Positions 46,212 through 58,583 of a stretch of 64,000 bases of DNA are shown piece after piece. Location: positions 23,006,302 to 23,070,301 of the forward strand of contig NC_045143.1 in the NCBI RefSeq assembly GCF_008831285.2, written 5' to 3'. The notes under the pieces were generated by a model. The model was not told where the DNA came from and made no database searches. It was given only the letters and a program-made list of their open reading frames with translations. The number at the start of each line of letters is the position of its first letter. Positions within the stretch are counted from its first letter, which is position 1. Origin of the DNA: Nymphaea colorata (taxonomy: Eukaryota > Streptophyta > Magnoliopsida > Nymphaeales > Nymphaeaceae). Position numbers and translations under genes: made by a program.

Positions 46212-47240
46212 TATGATCAAGCGAAAGCAGAATAATATCACACATCTACGTAGCTAGCATAGGCCCGATCTATCCATTTTCTATAGATAACTTATTTTCA
46301 TAATTGGTGCATGACACGATCTGTCCTAATAGTTAATATTTCTAGTGAAAAACACCCATTTATATAGTACTTTATACATACGTCGGAGAGTTACGACTCT
46401 CAAGTTGTAGTTTCAAACAACTAAAAAGGACACATAGACAAACCCTCACACACACAAAATTTAAGGTTTCAAAGGTTGTATATGACATCAAATGAGTCTT
46501 TTCCTTGCAATCCCTTGTCCTTCTAGACATTTGATCAGCAAGCATCATCTATTGCATAGTGAGAACCTAAAGAAGATAGATAATCACGACATCAACACAA
46601 CCACTGAGTACAATGAAAATCATAACAAGATCTCCTATTTTCTATTACATGAGCATAAATTATAAACATTTTACTGGCTGTTAGAAATTATAATGAGGGA
46701 GTATCATCACTAGATGTAGGTTTACTCCAGCACCGGTGATAATACTTGGATCGTAGTTTCAAACGTTCACTAAGTTTGGTCTATCAATTTTTGCAGAATG
46801 CCAGGCAACGAGACTCACTCTAAGTCACAAAAAATCAAGCATACTAGTAATAATAGAGAAAACAAATTAATAATAAATAAATAAGTGAATAGACAATTCA
46901 AAATCTCATCAATTTCAATGATGCATATACACACACCCATCTGACTAAGATCATATGATGCCACCCATTTCATCAGCGTATTTAGGATGGACCATTGTGC
47001 AGCTTATGATCCCAAACACTGGGTATTGGGAATATTGGCATAATTTGGAGTAACCACTATTGTGACTCCATGTTTCGTGAGTTCAATTGTATTACTGCAA
47101 TAACATCATCCCATACTCGCTAGCTCATGTTGGGGATTGGATCCTCTAGTAGACCGAAGAAGGAGCAATTCATATACCAATCAAGCCCCTACATTTAGGG
47201 AGGTTCGATCATAGGTTCTCGGATCCTTGCATGGCCCAAC
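46212..47240 (+). repeat. Dispersed repeat E, copy 2 (uninterrupted)
   Basis: Aligns with 32708-32937 followed by 39481-40210 and shows what repeat E looks like without the three insertions found in copy 1. Both copies are in the same orientation about 13.5 kb apart, so they could be the two LTRs of one degraded element, but the ends were not found. Confidence 0.75.
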
Positions 47241-49119
47241 CTAGCTCCTTTTATGTTTTACAGTTGGGTTCGACTCTTTGTAGTTGCTACATTTTATGAT
47301 CTCAAATTATTCATTTCTAGTATACTTGGAGGTTCTCAGACTTTTCCCTTATACTATCAACCCAGAAATATAAAACTGGTGCCAGGCTGTTGCGCACATC
47401 AAAATGATAACTCAGACCATGAGCAAACATCACATGTATTAAATAAACAACCATCATGTTCAATCAATTCAATGCATGTGCATACTTTCATATATACGAG
47501 CATTACCTGGCTTTCTTTATCAACTACACTCATATCAGAACTTAAGCACAGGTTAATCATAAAACATCACCTTTGGAACTCAATTACGAGCTTGCATCAC
47601 TAACATAGGTTGACTTCCTTCTTGGAGTGTTGCACATATTTTCAAAATTAAATGCAACTAAATAACATTCATGTATGCATGAGCATGTACTCAAAGAATA
47701 AGTTACACTTGATTAGTTGAAGTCATTTACTTAAGTAGAATCTCAACTTTATTAATTTAACAAACTATAAGTCACATGAATAATCTAATTATGTATTATG
47801 AACAATAAATATTCAACAATACTCTAATGGTCAATGGCCTGCAGGGCTTAAGGTCGACCCTCGGCATGGCCAAGGTTATCTAACCAAAGCTAAATCATGA
47901 CCAACCAAAATCTAACAACGGTCATGACGGACCAAGGCTGGCCAGACCCCGCGGCCTAACCTGGCCTACCACCAAGTTCACATATAAATAACTGGCGTGG
48001 GTTTCTATGAAGCTTAGACAAATTAAGCTATGCTTACACCATAGGCACAGTTCATTCGTTGCTTGCGCGAGCCATGGACACTATGAAGTGCTTTGAAGAT
48101 TCAATGGAAAATCCTGCAGAATCTCATCTACCGATCCATTTTTCACTATTCCAATCTATAGGAATCATAGAGAATAGCTGTAAAGCACAGCTTAGGAGAA
48201 GAAATTTGAGTTCTTGTAGTAAAGATAGTAGTGCATGTGCGTAAGGGTCCAACAGAGATCATCATCAAAGGGTAATTTCTCTCTCCTTGTTTTTTTTTCT
48301 CTCTTCCCTCTCCTTCTCTCTCCTTCTCTCTCTTTCTCTCTTCTCTTCTCAACTTGCTTCCCAAAATCAAGTGGTAAACCCTATTTATATTAAAAGTACT
48401 ATATTTTATTATTTAATGTTATATTGTATTTATTATATATTATTTTTATGGAGGTTGTGAAAAAGGAGGTGGAAAAATCAACTTAATATTATGAGAGGGT
48501 TAGCATAGTTAACTAAATTTAAATGATTAATTTCGATTCCATATTAGCCTAATGCTTAATCCTTACGTAATAGCTCTAATCGATCATTAATTAGTGTAGT
48601 TAGTGAGATTTAAATGATTAATTTCAATTATAAATTAGTTTAATACTTAATCCTAGCTTAAGCTCTAATCCATCATTAATTGGGTGTTTAAGCTCATAAA
48701 CTATGATTAACTACATTTAGTCATGATTAGCGCTATTTAATCTTGATTATTCAATTACTAATATACTTGTGGTCATGGTTGGTAGTTACAAGTTTGCTAC
48801 TAACCAATGACCAGAATACCCAAGGCTCACTAGATCTTGGAGTTCTTTAGCCTTCTAGTTTGACTGCGACCCTGGTAACCATCGAACATCCAATTTCTGC
48901 CCTATTTGAAAAACAAGCTAGACTAAATCGAGTACTTTTTATATGTTTTATTAGTTTATAATTCTAATATCATGTCTTATCAATACTCACAAAAAAAAAA
49001 CACAATATGGTTTAGGAACTTCTATAGCTAAAACTACAATTCGTGATGTTTCTGATGCTAAGAAATTGTATGTTGCAAATCTTACCCCTTAAGAAAATTT
49101 CATCCTTGAAATTACTTAT
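47241..49119. other. Unassigned; probably 3' flank or LTR of the Ty3 element at 49120-53770
   Basis: On the minus strand, a purine-rich TTAAGGGGTAAG at about 49081-49095 follows the end of the Ty3 pol, suggesting a polypurine tract with LTR sequence below it. A C/T-rich tract at 48290-48360 and an AT-rich stretch at 48370-48780 follow. No LTR boundary or second copy could be set. Confidence 0.4.
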
Positions 49120-50420
49120 GTCTGTAGAAAGAATTGGGGATAGTGGTTTTGCATATCAACTTTCAAGTCCCAAGTATTGTCAGTAACCCTGTGGTGCTGC
49201 CATTCGACTTTCACTACAGGTACTCACTTTGTTATCAATACCCATTCATGTTCATCAACTATGCAGTTTGGTTGTTCTGTATATGTCAAATTTCCTTGAA
49301 TGTTCAAAATCAGAATAGCTAATTACATGACTGGGATCTGGTACACTCTTTCGCAACATTGATACATGAAAGACATTGTGAACTTGAGAATACTATAGTG
49401 GCATTGCCAGTCAATACTCTGTCTCTCCAATTCTTCCCAAAATTTCAAATAGTCCAATAAATCTAGGATTCAGTTTGCCCCTCTTACCAAATCTGAAAAT
49501 TCTTTTAATTGGAGACAGATAAAAATACATGGTCTCCAACTTCAAACTTCATGGGTCATTGTCTCTTATCAACATAACTCTTTTGACAATCTTGAGCAGC
49601 TGATAATCTGTTATGTATTATCATCTTGATTTGATCAACAGTGTGCATTAAAACTAGAGGATGTTCCAGCTTTCTATCACCAATTTCATTCCAATATATG
49701 GGCAATCGGCATAGATGTCCATGTAAAGCTTTGAAAGGTGCCATGCCAATACTAGAATGATAGCTATTATTATACGTGAATTCAGATAATTTTACATGTT
49801 TATCCCATTCATCCTTCCATTATAGAGGACATTTCTATAACATTTCTTTCAATGTTAAAATCGTCCTCTCTATTCGTCCATCGGTTTGGGAGTGGAATGC
49901 TAAACTCATATGCAATTTAGTTCCCAAAGCAAACTGAAGAGCTTTCCAAAAAGAAGAAGTGTATATGGGATCTCTGTCTAAAATAATTGTACTGGCACAC
50001 CATGCAATCAAATTATCTCATCAATGTAGAATTTGGCTAAAGATTTCAATGATTGATTAGCTCTTATTGAAAGAAATTGACCGAACTTTGCTCGATTGAC
50101 AATGACCCAAATGGTGTCATGTTGTTTTTGAGCTTGGCAATCTCGTAATGAACCCCATTCCTATATCCTCCCATTTTCATAGAGGAATCTCAATTGCCTG
50201 TAATAATCCTCTGGGCTTTTGTTGTTCTGCTTCAAATTGCTAACAAGTAGGCATTTTGCCACATGTTTGGCAATATCAGATTTCATTCCTAGCCACAAAA
50301 ATTTTTGTCAATCATGCTGATACATTTTATTTGTTCCTAGATGAATTGTATACTTAGAACCATGTAATTAGTCCAAGAGTTTCTTTCTTACATCTGCATC
50401 ATTTAGTATCCATAAATAGC
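49120..50420 (-). pseudogene. Ty3 integrase remnant
   Basis: The minus strand shows MAPFKALHGHLCRLPIYWNE (about 49690-49744), VDQIKMIIHNRLSAAQ and KSYVDKRQ, then NVFHVSMLRKSVPDPSHVI near 49330-49390 and a terminal block with EWQHHRVTDNTWELK near 49150. Multiple stops interrupt it. The catalytic residues upstream (49800-50200) are not clearly readable. Confidence 0.8.
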
Positions 50421-50619
50421 TTTGGAAACAAACACTATCATTATTGTCCAAAGAAAAAACTGATTCATTCTCTTGACATCAAGCAATCATCTTACTGTAA
50501 TCAAGACGCTCCTTCTGTTTCTGTTGAATCATCTCAAATCAAATCACTTGATGTTGTTGTTGACACATAAGTGTTTCCGAGGGTAGGCCAAGAAGTAATT
50601 CCTCAATTAGTTTCCATGT

Positions 50620-51140
50620 TTAACCTATTAGCATTCCTAGAGTCATAGTTACTTTGCGATTAAGAGCATCTGCTACAATATTTGTCTTACGAGGGTGGTA
50701 CAACATCTTAAAATCATAATCCATTAAATATTCCACCCAATGACATTATTGAAGGTTCAAGTCTTTCTGAGAGAATAGATAAGTAAGCAACTTAGAATCT
50801 GTAAATATTTCCAATTATTCACCACATAAGCAATGTCACCATATCTTTAAGGCATGAACCACTGCACCAAGCTGTGAGTCATGGGTCAGGTAGTTACGCT
50901 CATATGGATGTAGTTGTCATGACACATAACCGATGACTCACCTATTCTGCATCAAGATTGTTCCATACCCATACTGAGAAGCATCAATATAAACAACAAC
51001 TCTTCCTTTCTGGATGGAATAGCCAAAACGGGTGTCGTAGTTAGCTTTTGTTTCAATGTCTGAAAACTTCGCTCACATTTTTCTCCCAATTCAAATTTTA
51101 TTCCCTTCTTAAGAAGTGGAGTCATAGGAAGTGTTAGTTG
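50620..51140 (-). pseudogene. Ty3 RNase H remnant
   Basis: The minus strand reads VDASQYGYGTILMQ, HPYERNYLTHDSQLGAVVHA, LKIWWHCLCGEWEIFTDSKL, TYLFSQKDLN and YHPRKTNIVADALNRK. The DAS, E and TDSK residues typical of the Ty3 RNase H active site are visible. Stops are present. Confidence 0.8.
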
Positions 51141-51205
51141 AGAAAATCCTTGTACAAATTTATTATAAATCTAGCTAATCAAGGAAGGCTCTCGCATCAA
51201 TAACA

Positions 51206-52000
51206 TTAGGAGTCTTGCATTCTGAAGTGCCATAACTTTAGTTGGATCCATTGCAATGCCTTTACCAAAAATGATGTGTCGCAAAATTCAAACTTTGAAA
51301 CTTTTGCATAAAGTTTACGTTGTCGAAGAATACTTAATACCTTTCCAAATTGTTCATCATGCTCTTCTTGAGTGGATGAATAAATTAATACATCATTAAT
51401 AAACACAATAACAAACTGATCAAGAATTTCATTGAGCATTCTATTCATCAAATCCATGAACACAACTGGTGCATTAATTAATCCAAAGGGTAGAACACAA
51501 AACTCATAATGTCCATACTATGTTCTAAAAGCAGCCTTAGGGATATCCTCTTCCTTAATTCATAATTCGCGATACCGTAATCTCAGGTCAATCTTAGGGA
51601 ACACATGGGTGTTATTCAGCTGATCCAACAGGTCTTCAATTCTGGGGGAGAGATATTTATTCTTAATAGTCACTTGATTTAACATTTGATAATCAATACC
51701 TATCTTTTGATAATTTCTTTGTTAACAAGTTCTTGTAACTATTTCCTTAATTATTCTAGTCCAGCTAGTGTCATTCTATAGAGTGCTTTTGAAATCGGAA
51801 CAGTACATATACTAAATCAATAGTAAACTCAATCTTTTTTCTGGTGATGGCAATCCTGAGAAATATTCTGAAAATACATCTACAAATTAACATGACACTG
51901 AAATCTAGTATATCTTTGGTGTCTCAATTTTCTGTGTGGTCACAAGGATAAAATAGACTAGGTCATAAATCCTTATGTTTTCTTACATCCACAAGTTGGC
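51206..52000 (-). pseudogene. Ty3 reverse transcriptase remnant
   Basis: The minus strand reads [20 protein letters not shown] then [19 protein letters not shown] and [12 protein letters not shown]. The family's FIDD catalytic motif is FIND here, with the first catalytic Asp replaced by Asn. Upstream (51480-52000) the fingers domain is fragmented by stops. Confidence 0.85.
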
Positions 52001-52191
52001 AATCGTTATTTCAGACCACGTTCACAAGTCTATGCTTGGAATACTATAGGTTTAAAGCTATTGGACCATATAGTAATCCTCTTTATACAACTGTCAATGA
52101 ACACATCATATTCACTCATACAATTCATCCCTAGGATCATATAAAATCTTTCTAAATCAGTGATTATGAGGTTTGTAAAAAACTTATTTTT

Positions 52192-52700
52192 TTAAATTTT
52201 TATCTCAACATTAGGGAAATACGGTGTACAACAATCATGAAATCTAATGGTACTCGACACTTTAAGTTCATATGATCCATGTAGTGTTGGCACATTTAAA
52301 CATAGAGACAAAGATAATGATATAAAAGAATGGGAAGCTCCAGAATCAAACAAGACACATGCCAAGAATAAGTGCATAAGTAGAGTATCTTTAACAAGAT
52401 ATAGATTTTTAAGGCTCTCAATCATTGTGGCGTACACTCTTCTAGGTACTTTCTTGTTTCAAAGTCGATTTATAGGTTGTGGTGGCTGAGTAGGTATGGA
52501 TTGAGGTGGTCTTCATGGTGAAAATCCTTGTTTCTTAAGATATTCTCTAGCTTGTTCACCAGAATACAAACATGCCCATGCAAGCCTAGGACATGGTCTT
52601 CGAGGGTGTAGTTGGTGGCAAAAATGACAATCTTCATTATTAGGCTTGGTTTGGGAAAAGGTTTATGAAATGGAGGTAATGGAAAGAGTTTGTGCTTAGG
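52192..52700 (-). pseudogene. Ty3 protease and zinc-knuckle remnant
   Basis: VLFDSGASHSFIS (near 52300-52350, minus strand) is the retroviral-type aspartic protease motif. Above it, near 52580-52630, CHFCHQLHPRRPC is a degenerate CCHC knuckle. The frames are interrupted between them. Confidence 0.82.
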
Positions 52701-53050
52701 CACAAAGGGTTTCTTAGATGGGGCTTGAGGTGATGTTTCATATCCATAAAATTTTATTTTCCACGAGCTTGAATTTGACTCAGAGTCTCATCTATCTGGT
52801 CGCTTTCTCAATTGCTTCTGTCAAACCCTACATGGCTTGTTCCCACCATTCTCAACCTCGAACTGTCATTCAATCATCTGATGAATTTATTTACTCTAAC
52901 ATTGTCAGTAGTGTGTGTTTGGGCAGTACTTTTCAAGTGGTGGAACTCACAAATATATTCTTCAAGATTCTTACCAGGCTGAGCCAAATCAAGGAAATAT
53001 TGCATTCTTCTTTCCTTGGCATGGCCTGGAATATCTTTCTCTATGAAATT

Positions 53051-53549
53051 CTACTTGAAGTGTTCCCATGTCACTACCTGATTGTCAAATTTGATTTGCT
53101 TTATAGTCTTCCACCAATTTTTGGCATCTCCGCCAAGCATGAAGGTACCAAACTTAGGTTTAGGTGAGCACTGGTTCATCAACCAATTCAAAAGCCTTTC
53201 GATTTCACTAAGCCATTCTTTGGCATCCATTGTGTGTACACCCCTTATAAATTTTGTTGGATTTGTGTTCATGAATTGCTTATGTTGGCAGCTGGTTGAT
53301 GTGCTGTTTTTTATGGTGCAACCAACTCTGCTGGTTGAGTACTTTCCTGGGCCAAGGTCTGCATAGACCCAAAATAGTTTGTAGTATTTTCATAATATCA
53401 ACCTCGTCTCCTCGCTAATGACCCTAATATCCTTTCTGATAATCACTAGTTCCTGCTGCATCTTGTCAAGCTCTTTATCTATCTGTCGTACCGTTGACTC
53501 ACACTTTTCATTGATCTATTGGTCCTCTTTTTTCAAGCAAGCCAAGAAC

Positions 53550-53588
<39 letters not shown>

Positions 53589-53770
53589 GACACCGTCCGG
53601 GCTCCCCCCGATAAGCCCATCAGTTCTCGAGCATCTTCTCATGCCATTCACGCTTCTTCTTGTCCTTCTTCAAGAACTTGCTAAGTGTCGCACGGCTTGT
53701 TCTTCGAGCCCTGCTTCTCCCTTCCCCCTCTCCCCAGGGACCAACCACTTTGGCTCTATTCATGAGCAAC
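53051..53770 (-). pseudogene. Ty3 gag remnant
   Basis: The minus strand has NPTKFIRGVHTMDAKEWLSE, IERLLNWL, FGTFMLGGDAKNWWKTIK and VTWEHFK, the Ty3 gag pattern (P..F.G....A..W......F....C......A...L.G.A..WW). Further up, an Arg/Lys-rich N-terminus possibly starts MNRAKVVGPWG near 53762, with stops between. Confidence 0.8.
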
Positions 53771-54224
53771 TTTGAATCACCATATGTTTCACTCATCAAA
53801 ATGACATGAATTGTAATTAGATGCCATTAGTGCTGACCATACCACAAATTGTATGTCACTTTTTCCGATCCATCCCGAGTATATACTGAGACATTCTTCT
53901 GTAAATTGAGGTTTTAGTTTCTACAATGCATAAATTTTATTTCTTATTAGATTTTTTTTTTTCAATTTATTTTACTTAAAATAAATGACAATAAATTTTA
54001 TAGTATCTTAATAATAAAATGTTCCTCCCATATTTTTTGCTGTATTTTATAAATATGCCACAAGCAAAGACAATGATGCACATTTGGCCACATTTATGCT
54101 ATACACCTACAATTGCATTGTCCCTGTTTGTCAATACCACTTGTGAGTATACCTTATTTACTATGTTAATAAACTATAAAAACAATTGGATAAAATTTTT
54201 TATTGTTTGATCTTACAGGAATGC
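53771..54224. other. Unassigned stretch between the Ty3 and FAR1-like remnants
   Basis: AT-rich. I looked for a Ty3 LTR or primer site here and did not find a convincing one. Confidence 0.4.
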
Positions 54225-54960
54225 CTCACTGAATACACAACTTTAGTTATGGTGGTTCACACCAAAAGTTGTGCAAAAGGCTATGGATGAGTGTTGATCT
54301 TCATTATGGTGTCAAATACAAGAATTTCATTGAAACACTCATAGTCTATTTGCAGTCGAGTGTCTACCCAATATGCATTTGTTACATATCCATCATATCC
54401 AATTGAAGGATATGACAAAAATCTAGGGTCCATGCAAAGCTTCTCTTAATAAATAGCATGTAGCCATAGAATGCATTTCTCCCCTCTTTACACACATTCT
54501 TCCATTTGTTGAAGGTAGTTCTTTAGGTTGGATAGTGTGAATAATATATTCTTGCATCCATCATCTAGATTGCCAATGTAATTATTATATGTTTGGCTAA
54601 TAAAAATACAAGCAATAGATGTTAATTTTCCAGCCATTGCACGAGCCCTCATTACCTTCCTGCATGACCACAACATTAGGCAATAGTAGGAGAAACCAAG
54701 GGGTGGATGATGATATCCTAAGAAAAAAACTGCAGTTCCAAAGCCTCTTTGTCACAATATTTGCACCGGTTCTACATGTTGATATCTCCCTTTGAATTTT
54801 GCTAGGTTTGTTTTTCTTTAGTCATTCTCCTTCAAAATATCATGGTTAACCCTTCTTGAAACTAGTCTCATGATGCAATACGTAATTGTTGAATAAGTCG
54901 AACACATCTGCTTTCTAATTGAACTTCATTTCTTCACTTGGAGTTTCCCCACCAAAGACA
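54225..54960 (-). pseudogene. FAR1/MULE-type transposase-like pseudogene
   Basis: From high to low coordinates on the minus strand the remnants are a FAR1-domain piece (RTGANIVTK..WNCSFF, then HHPLVSP in another frame), RARAMAGKLTSIACI and NYIGNLDDG, FTLSNLKNYLQQ, then DGYVTNAYWVDTRLQIDYEC, FNEILVFDTIMKINTHP and PFAQLLV. The pattern D...TN.FW.D......Y..F.....FDTT...N....PFA is that of the MULE transposase domain shared by FAR1/FHY3 proteins and MuDR-type transposases. There are several stops and frameshifts, and the C-terminal half and SWIM finger are absent. It could be a decayed MULE or a degraded FAR1-family gene. Confidence 0.68.
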
Positions 54961-55865
54961 AGAGCTTATTCTAGCTTCATTCATGGATGCATGCATTTAT
55001 TGAAACATTTCCTTCATTCCATGTGCATAAGGCTGGTTAACCTATATTTGAGTATGGGTGCACCCACAGGACCATTAGCTATTGCATCCATTAGACAACT
55101 AGCTACTGCACAATAAAACTTGACTCTGATTTCAATTTCAGCAACATCTTCAACCAGATCCATAGTCTTTTATTTTCTTTCCCTCATTGTCATCAACACT
55201 TATAGGCCACAATTTAGTTGCTCATTTCAAGAAACCACCAGTATGATTGTGGTCAAGTTTACTAGTGAATTAAGAGACAAACACTAAGTACGATAAGAAA
55301 TGGATGGCACTACCCATTATGTGTATCTTTGACTATGTTGGTGGAGAATTCTACATGATAAAGTATCATGTGCCATATTGACTAAGCATCATGCACCTAT
55401 CAACTACTTCACTTGCAATGGACAAATCAAATGTTAAAATTTAAGTAAGACTGAAGGTTTCAATTGCACATTGCAAGTTGTGTGGTACATAGTACATGAA
55501 TCACCAGTAAACATTTGCTATCCATGTATCACAAGTTATGAATAGCAAACTCATTTGGAGGGCTTGTATGTGCACTTTTACGATTCACAAATACAACTTT
55601 GCATATTGCAAGTACACATATGCAAAATGCAACTACATTAATCCCTAATGTGAAACTCTTAGGTTCGCAACATGATAGTTCTTCTTTGATTCATGAATGG
55701 CTTAGTACAAAAGATTTGTGGTTCACCAATTTTCATGCTTGTTGTGGTACCTCTACTACTGCTTGTACAATGGTTAGCTATTATCAAAGCATGCCTACCT
55801 TACATCTTGAACTAGCACTAACAATACTTGTATTGCAACATGTACTTGCATTATTGTTAGCTAGT
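54961..55865. other. Unassigned
   Basis: Non-coding by inspection. An open frame at 55599-55901 (plus) shows no family resemblance. It may include upstream parts of the FAR1/MULE-like element. Confidence 0.4.
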
Positions 55866-55876
55866 GGTGTTTGTAA

Positions 55877-56080
55877 GGGCAGAGTCAAAAAAATTTCATG
55901 AGAGAGGGGGGGGGAGGGCGAACTATAGTTTCAAAATTTTCATAGGGCTGAAATAAAGCTTTTCAAAACTTTTATTTATGATAAATGAAACTTTAAAAAT
56001 TTACATGTAATTTTTTCTTTGAGGGGGGGGGGGGGTGGCGGGGGGCCATGGCCCCTGCTGCCCCCCTAGCTCCACACCTG
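55877..56080. mobile_element. 204-bp MITE with an 11-bp target duplication
   Basis: Perfect direct repeats GGTGTTTGTAA at 55866-55876 and 56081-56091. The ends are GGGCAGAGTCAAA and, on the other strand, CAGGTGTGGAGCTAG. Poly-G tracts (about 55905 and 56020-56045) and GGCCATGGCCCC occur inside. The ends resemble those of 39294-39470. Confidence 0.78.
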
Positions 56081-56091
56081 GGTGTTTGTAA

Positions 56092-56322
56092 TCTATAATA
56101 GCAAAAGCATTGTTCCATATATTAAGTTAATGTTGTTGTTTTGCCTATGTTCTTGGGACTATGTTGACTGAATGCTTTGGTGAATTTTTCCTTCTCTCAT
56201 GGAGATGAAATCTCTAGAGTCTTTCAACCAAGAGAAGATGCAGCTCCTCTTGGGTATTGTTCATTAAAGTTTTTCCAGGCACGTTAGAGCATTTACAAAA
56301 ATAATAGTGGATTATGGATTGT
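56092..56322. other. Unassigned
   Basis: No gene or element recognised. Confidence 0.4.
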
Positions 56323-56580
56323 CACTACAAAAAAAGTGACTTTGTGTTGCTGTTTGTTGAGGCTTTAGTAACAAAAGATACTTTTCATTGCTAATGACCT
56401 AAAGCATCATAGGGTCAATAACCAAAAAAAAAAAAAACTTTTGTTGCAATACATTCTGATATGTCATTTTAATAACAAAAGTTATCATTACTAGAAGTGA
56501 AACAAATAGTAACGATGTTTATTTTCGTTACTAATGCTTGATCATTTATCAACAAAAATTAGGGTTCACTGTTAGGGGGT
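56323..56580 (+). mobile_element. 5' end of a CACTA (En/Spm-type) element
   Basis: CACTACAAAAAAAGTGAC at 56323 is the classic CACTA terminus. Subterminal words of the type AGTAACAAAAG / CGTTACTAATG recur in both orientations up to about 56560. The partner end (ending TTTTTTGTAGTG) was not found before the right edge, and no transposase is visible, so this is a truncated or very large copy. Confidence 0.7.
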
Positions 56581-58583
56581 TATATATATCTTGTTTTCTA
56601 GAACCTCCCATAAACTTGCCCACTTTCCCATGATTTCTCGTCACATGAGTTTTCCTATGACTCCTAGTTTCCGGTGACCTTTTTCTAATTGTTATTTTTT
56701 GTTCTCCGACTCCATCCACCACTAAACGGTTGTGGGCCTGTCACTGGTGGGCTGCTTTTCCCAAGTTTGTGATGTGGGCACTTGATCTTTCATCAGCAAG
56801 GGAGCACCCCTTTATCTCCTCATCTCCAATTCCTCTAAGCAAAGGGTGAAACTAAGCCAAACACAAAGTAGAGTGAGGATTTTTATCCTCTGATTCAGCT
56901 GGATCATAGCGCAACTCACAAGCTTCTCCATCGCTCATCCAATGGATTGATGACCTTCATCCATTTCTTGCATCAGCCTGCTGCCTCTTCAAGTCTGAAT
57001 CAGGTAAAATCACTCTAGCTCTGATGTTGTTGATTGCTTGATTGATGGTCATGAATTTGAAGATGAAATATTATGACTCATCACCTTTTTTAATTTGATT
57101 ATTTCCTCAACTGCATGGGTGTTGAATGTTATTACATCTCTCATGGATTTGCTCATTAGAGACTGAAGAAACTTCCTCACAACATAAAGCTTTTTGTGCT
57201 TTTAATAATATCTTAATTGAATTGTGTACTTTACACATTAGATATTATCTATAGGGCTTCATTGATGGAAGGTTATGTTTATTACCAAAATAAATCCCAT
57301 TTGTGCTTTTAATAACATTTTACATTGAATTGTGTATTGTAGACATTGTATTTTATATAGGGCTTCATTAATGGAAGGTTATATTCATTAATAAAGCTCA
57401 TCCATGTTTTGAATGACATCTTACGTCACATTGTCTTTCAGTATCTCCAAGTCATTGGGTATGTTATGAAATGGCTTTCTTTCTAACATGAAGGTTGTTG
57501 AGCATCATAACTAGTTTAAGCTAATAGGTCATGCACTCCACTCCACAAACCCAAGCAAGGTTCGTGTTGGAACTCAAATGAGCCTAAATTAATGAAAACT
57601 TGAGGGATTCTAAGTGGGGGTGGGCCTAAATTTGAAAGCTTGGAAAATTGATTGTAGAGTATTTCTCAGAGAGAATACCATGTAACTTGTCAAATAACAT
57701 TTTCAAAAAGTTATCTTATGATCCAGAGTTGCCATATTGCTAACCTATTTTATGAGTTCCAATCATGATCAATTTTACGAATTTCATCTAAAGACATGAA
57801 AAAATGAGTTTTTATGTCATCAACAGAAGCCCAACATCACTGCTTCATAGATCTTTAACCAATTGAAGGTGTAGCTGTTGATATCTTTCTTTTGGGAAAT
57901 TGACAACTCTACTTTAAATCTCAAACTAAAGAATGAAGTCACATGAATAATGTGATTTTATAGAGTTAGGATCTGTTCAATGTTTTACATGGTCACTAGA
58001 TCTTTTTATGTTCTTTTTGGGGGGTCAGTGCTCATATCCATTTCTTGTGCATCAAACTCCAACCATTTGAATTTCTATGGAAACAAAAATATTCCATAGC
58101 TAGCTAGTAGTTGAAACAAGATAGGTCTTCAATCTTGATTTTTTCCACTTACTATTGTACAATTTGATGATGAACTTTTTGTGGTATGCTTGGAGGACAT
58201 CATCAGCATCTTTCAGTACTTGGAAAGCCATGTGCAGCACATGCTTTTAGTATAATGGAGAAGAAAAGAAGAATGAAGTGTGCCAATAGCTAGGAATGTG
58301 CTTCTATGGAAAATCAAGTGTTGAAAATCATGGTGGTAACAACAACCAAAATGTTGAAAGATTTGTATCACAAAAGAATCTAATTGTTGATTGGGCATGG
58401 TAATTGTGAAAAATATCAGTGAATGACTACTTATAAACTGCCTTAGTGTTGACAAATCTCTTAAAGATAACCCTGAAGATGAAAAAGATGTAAGCATGCA
58501 TTTTGACAAATTCAGAAAGAACTAATGGTCTAAAGTCAGCATTTCACTTGTTGACTCTTTCTAAGCACTGGGCAGCAGAAAAT
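56581..58583. other. Unassigned, with one tandem duplication
   Basis: This may be the interior of the CACTA element. No protein is recognised. A duplicated segment of about 105 bp occurs at 57196-57295 and 57300-57400. Confidence 0.4.
57196..57400 (+). repeat. Tandem duplication, about 105-bp unit
   Basis: TTGTGCTTTTAATAA, TTGAATTGTGTA, TATAGGGCTTCATT and ATGGAAGGTTAT recur in the same order in both units, with scattered substitutions. Confidence 0.8.

Larger units (their letters stand above)
49120..53770 (-). mobile_element. Degenerate Ty3/Gypsy element, gag-pol on the minus strand
   Basis: From high to low coordinates the order is gag, zinc knuckle, protease, reverse transcriptase, RNase H, integrase and integrase tail: the Ty3 order, with integrase last. 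Every part carries stops or shifts. The integrase tail (NVFHVSMLRKSVPDPSHVI, then a segment like V..V.W....V...TWE) resembles the Tekay/Del group. No LTR pair or target duplication was established. Confidence 0.85.
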
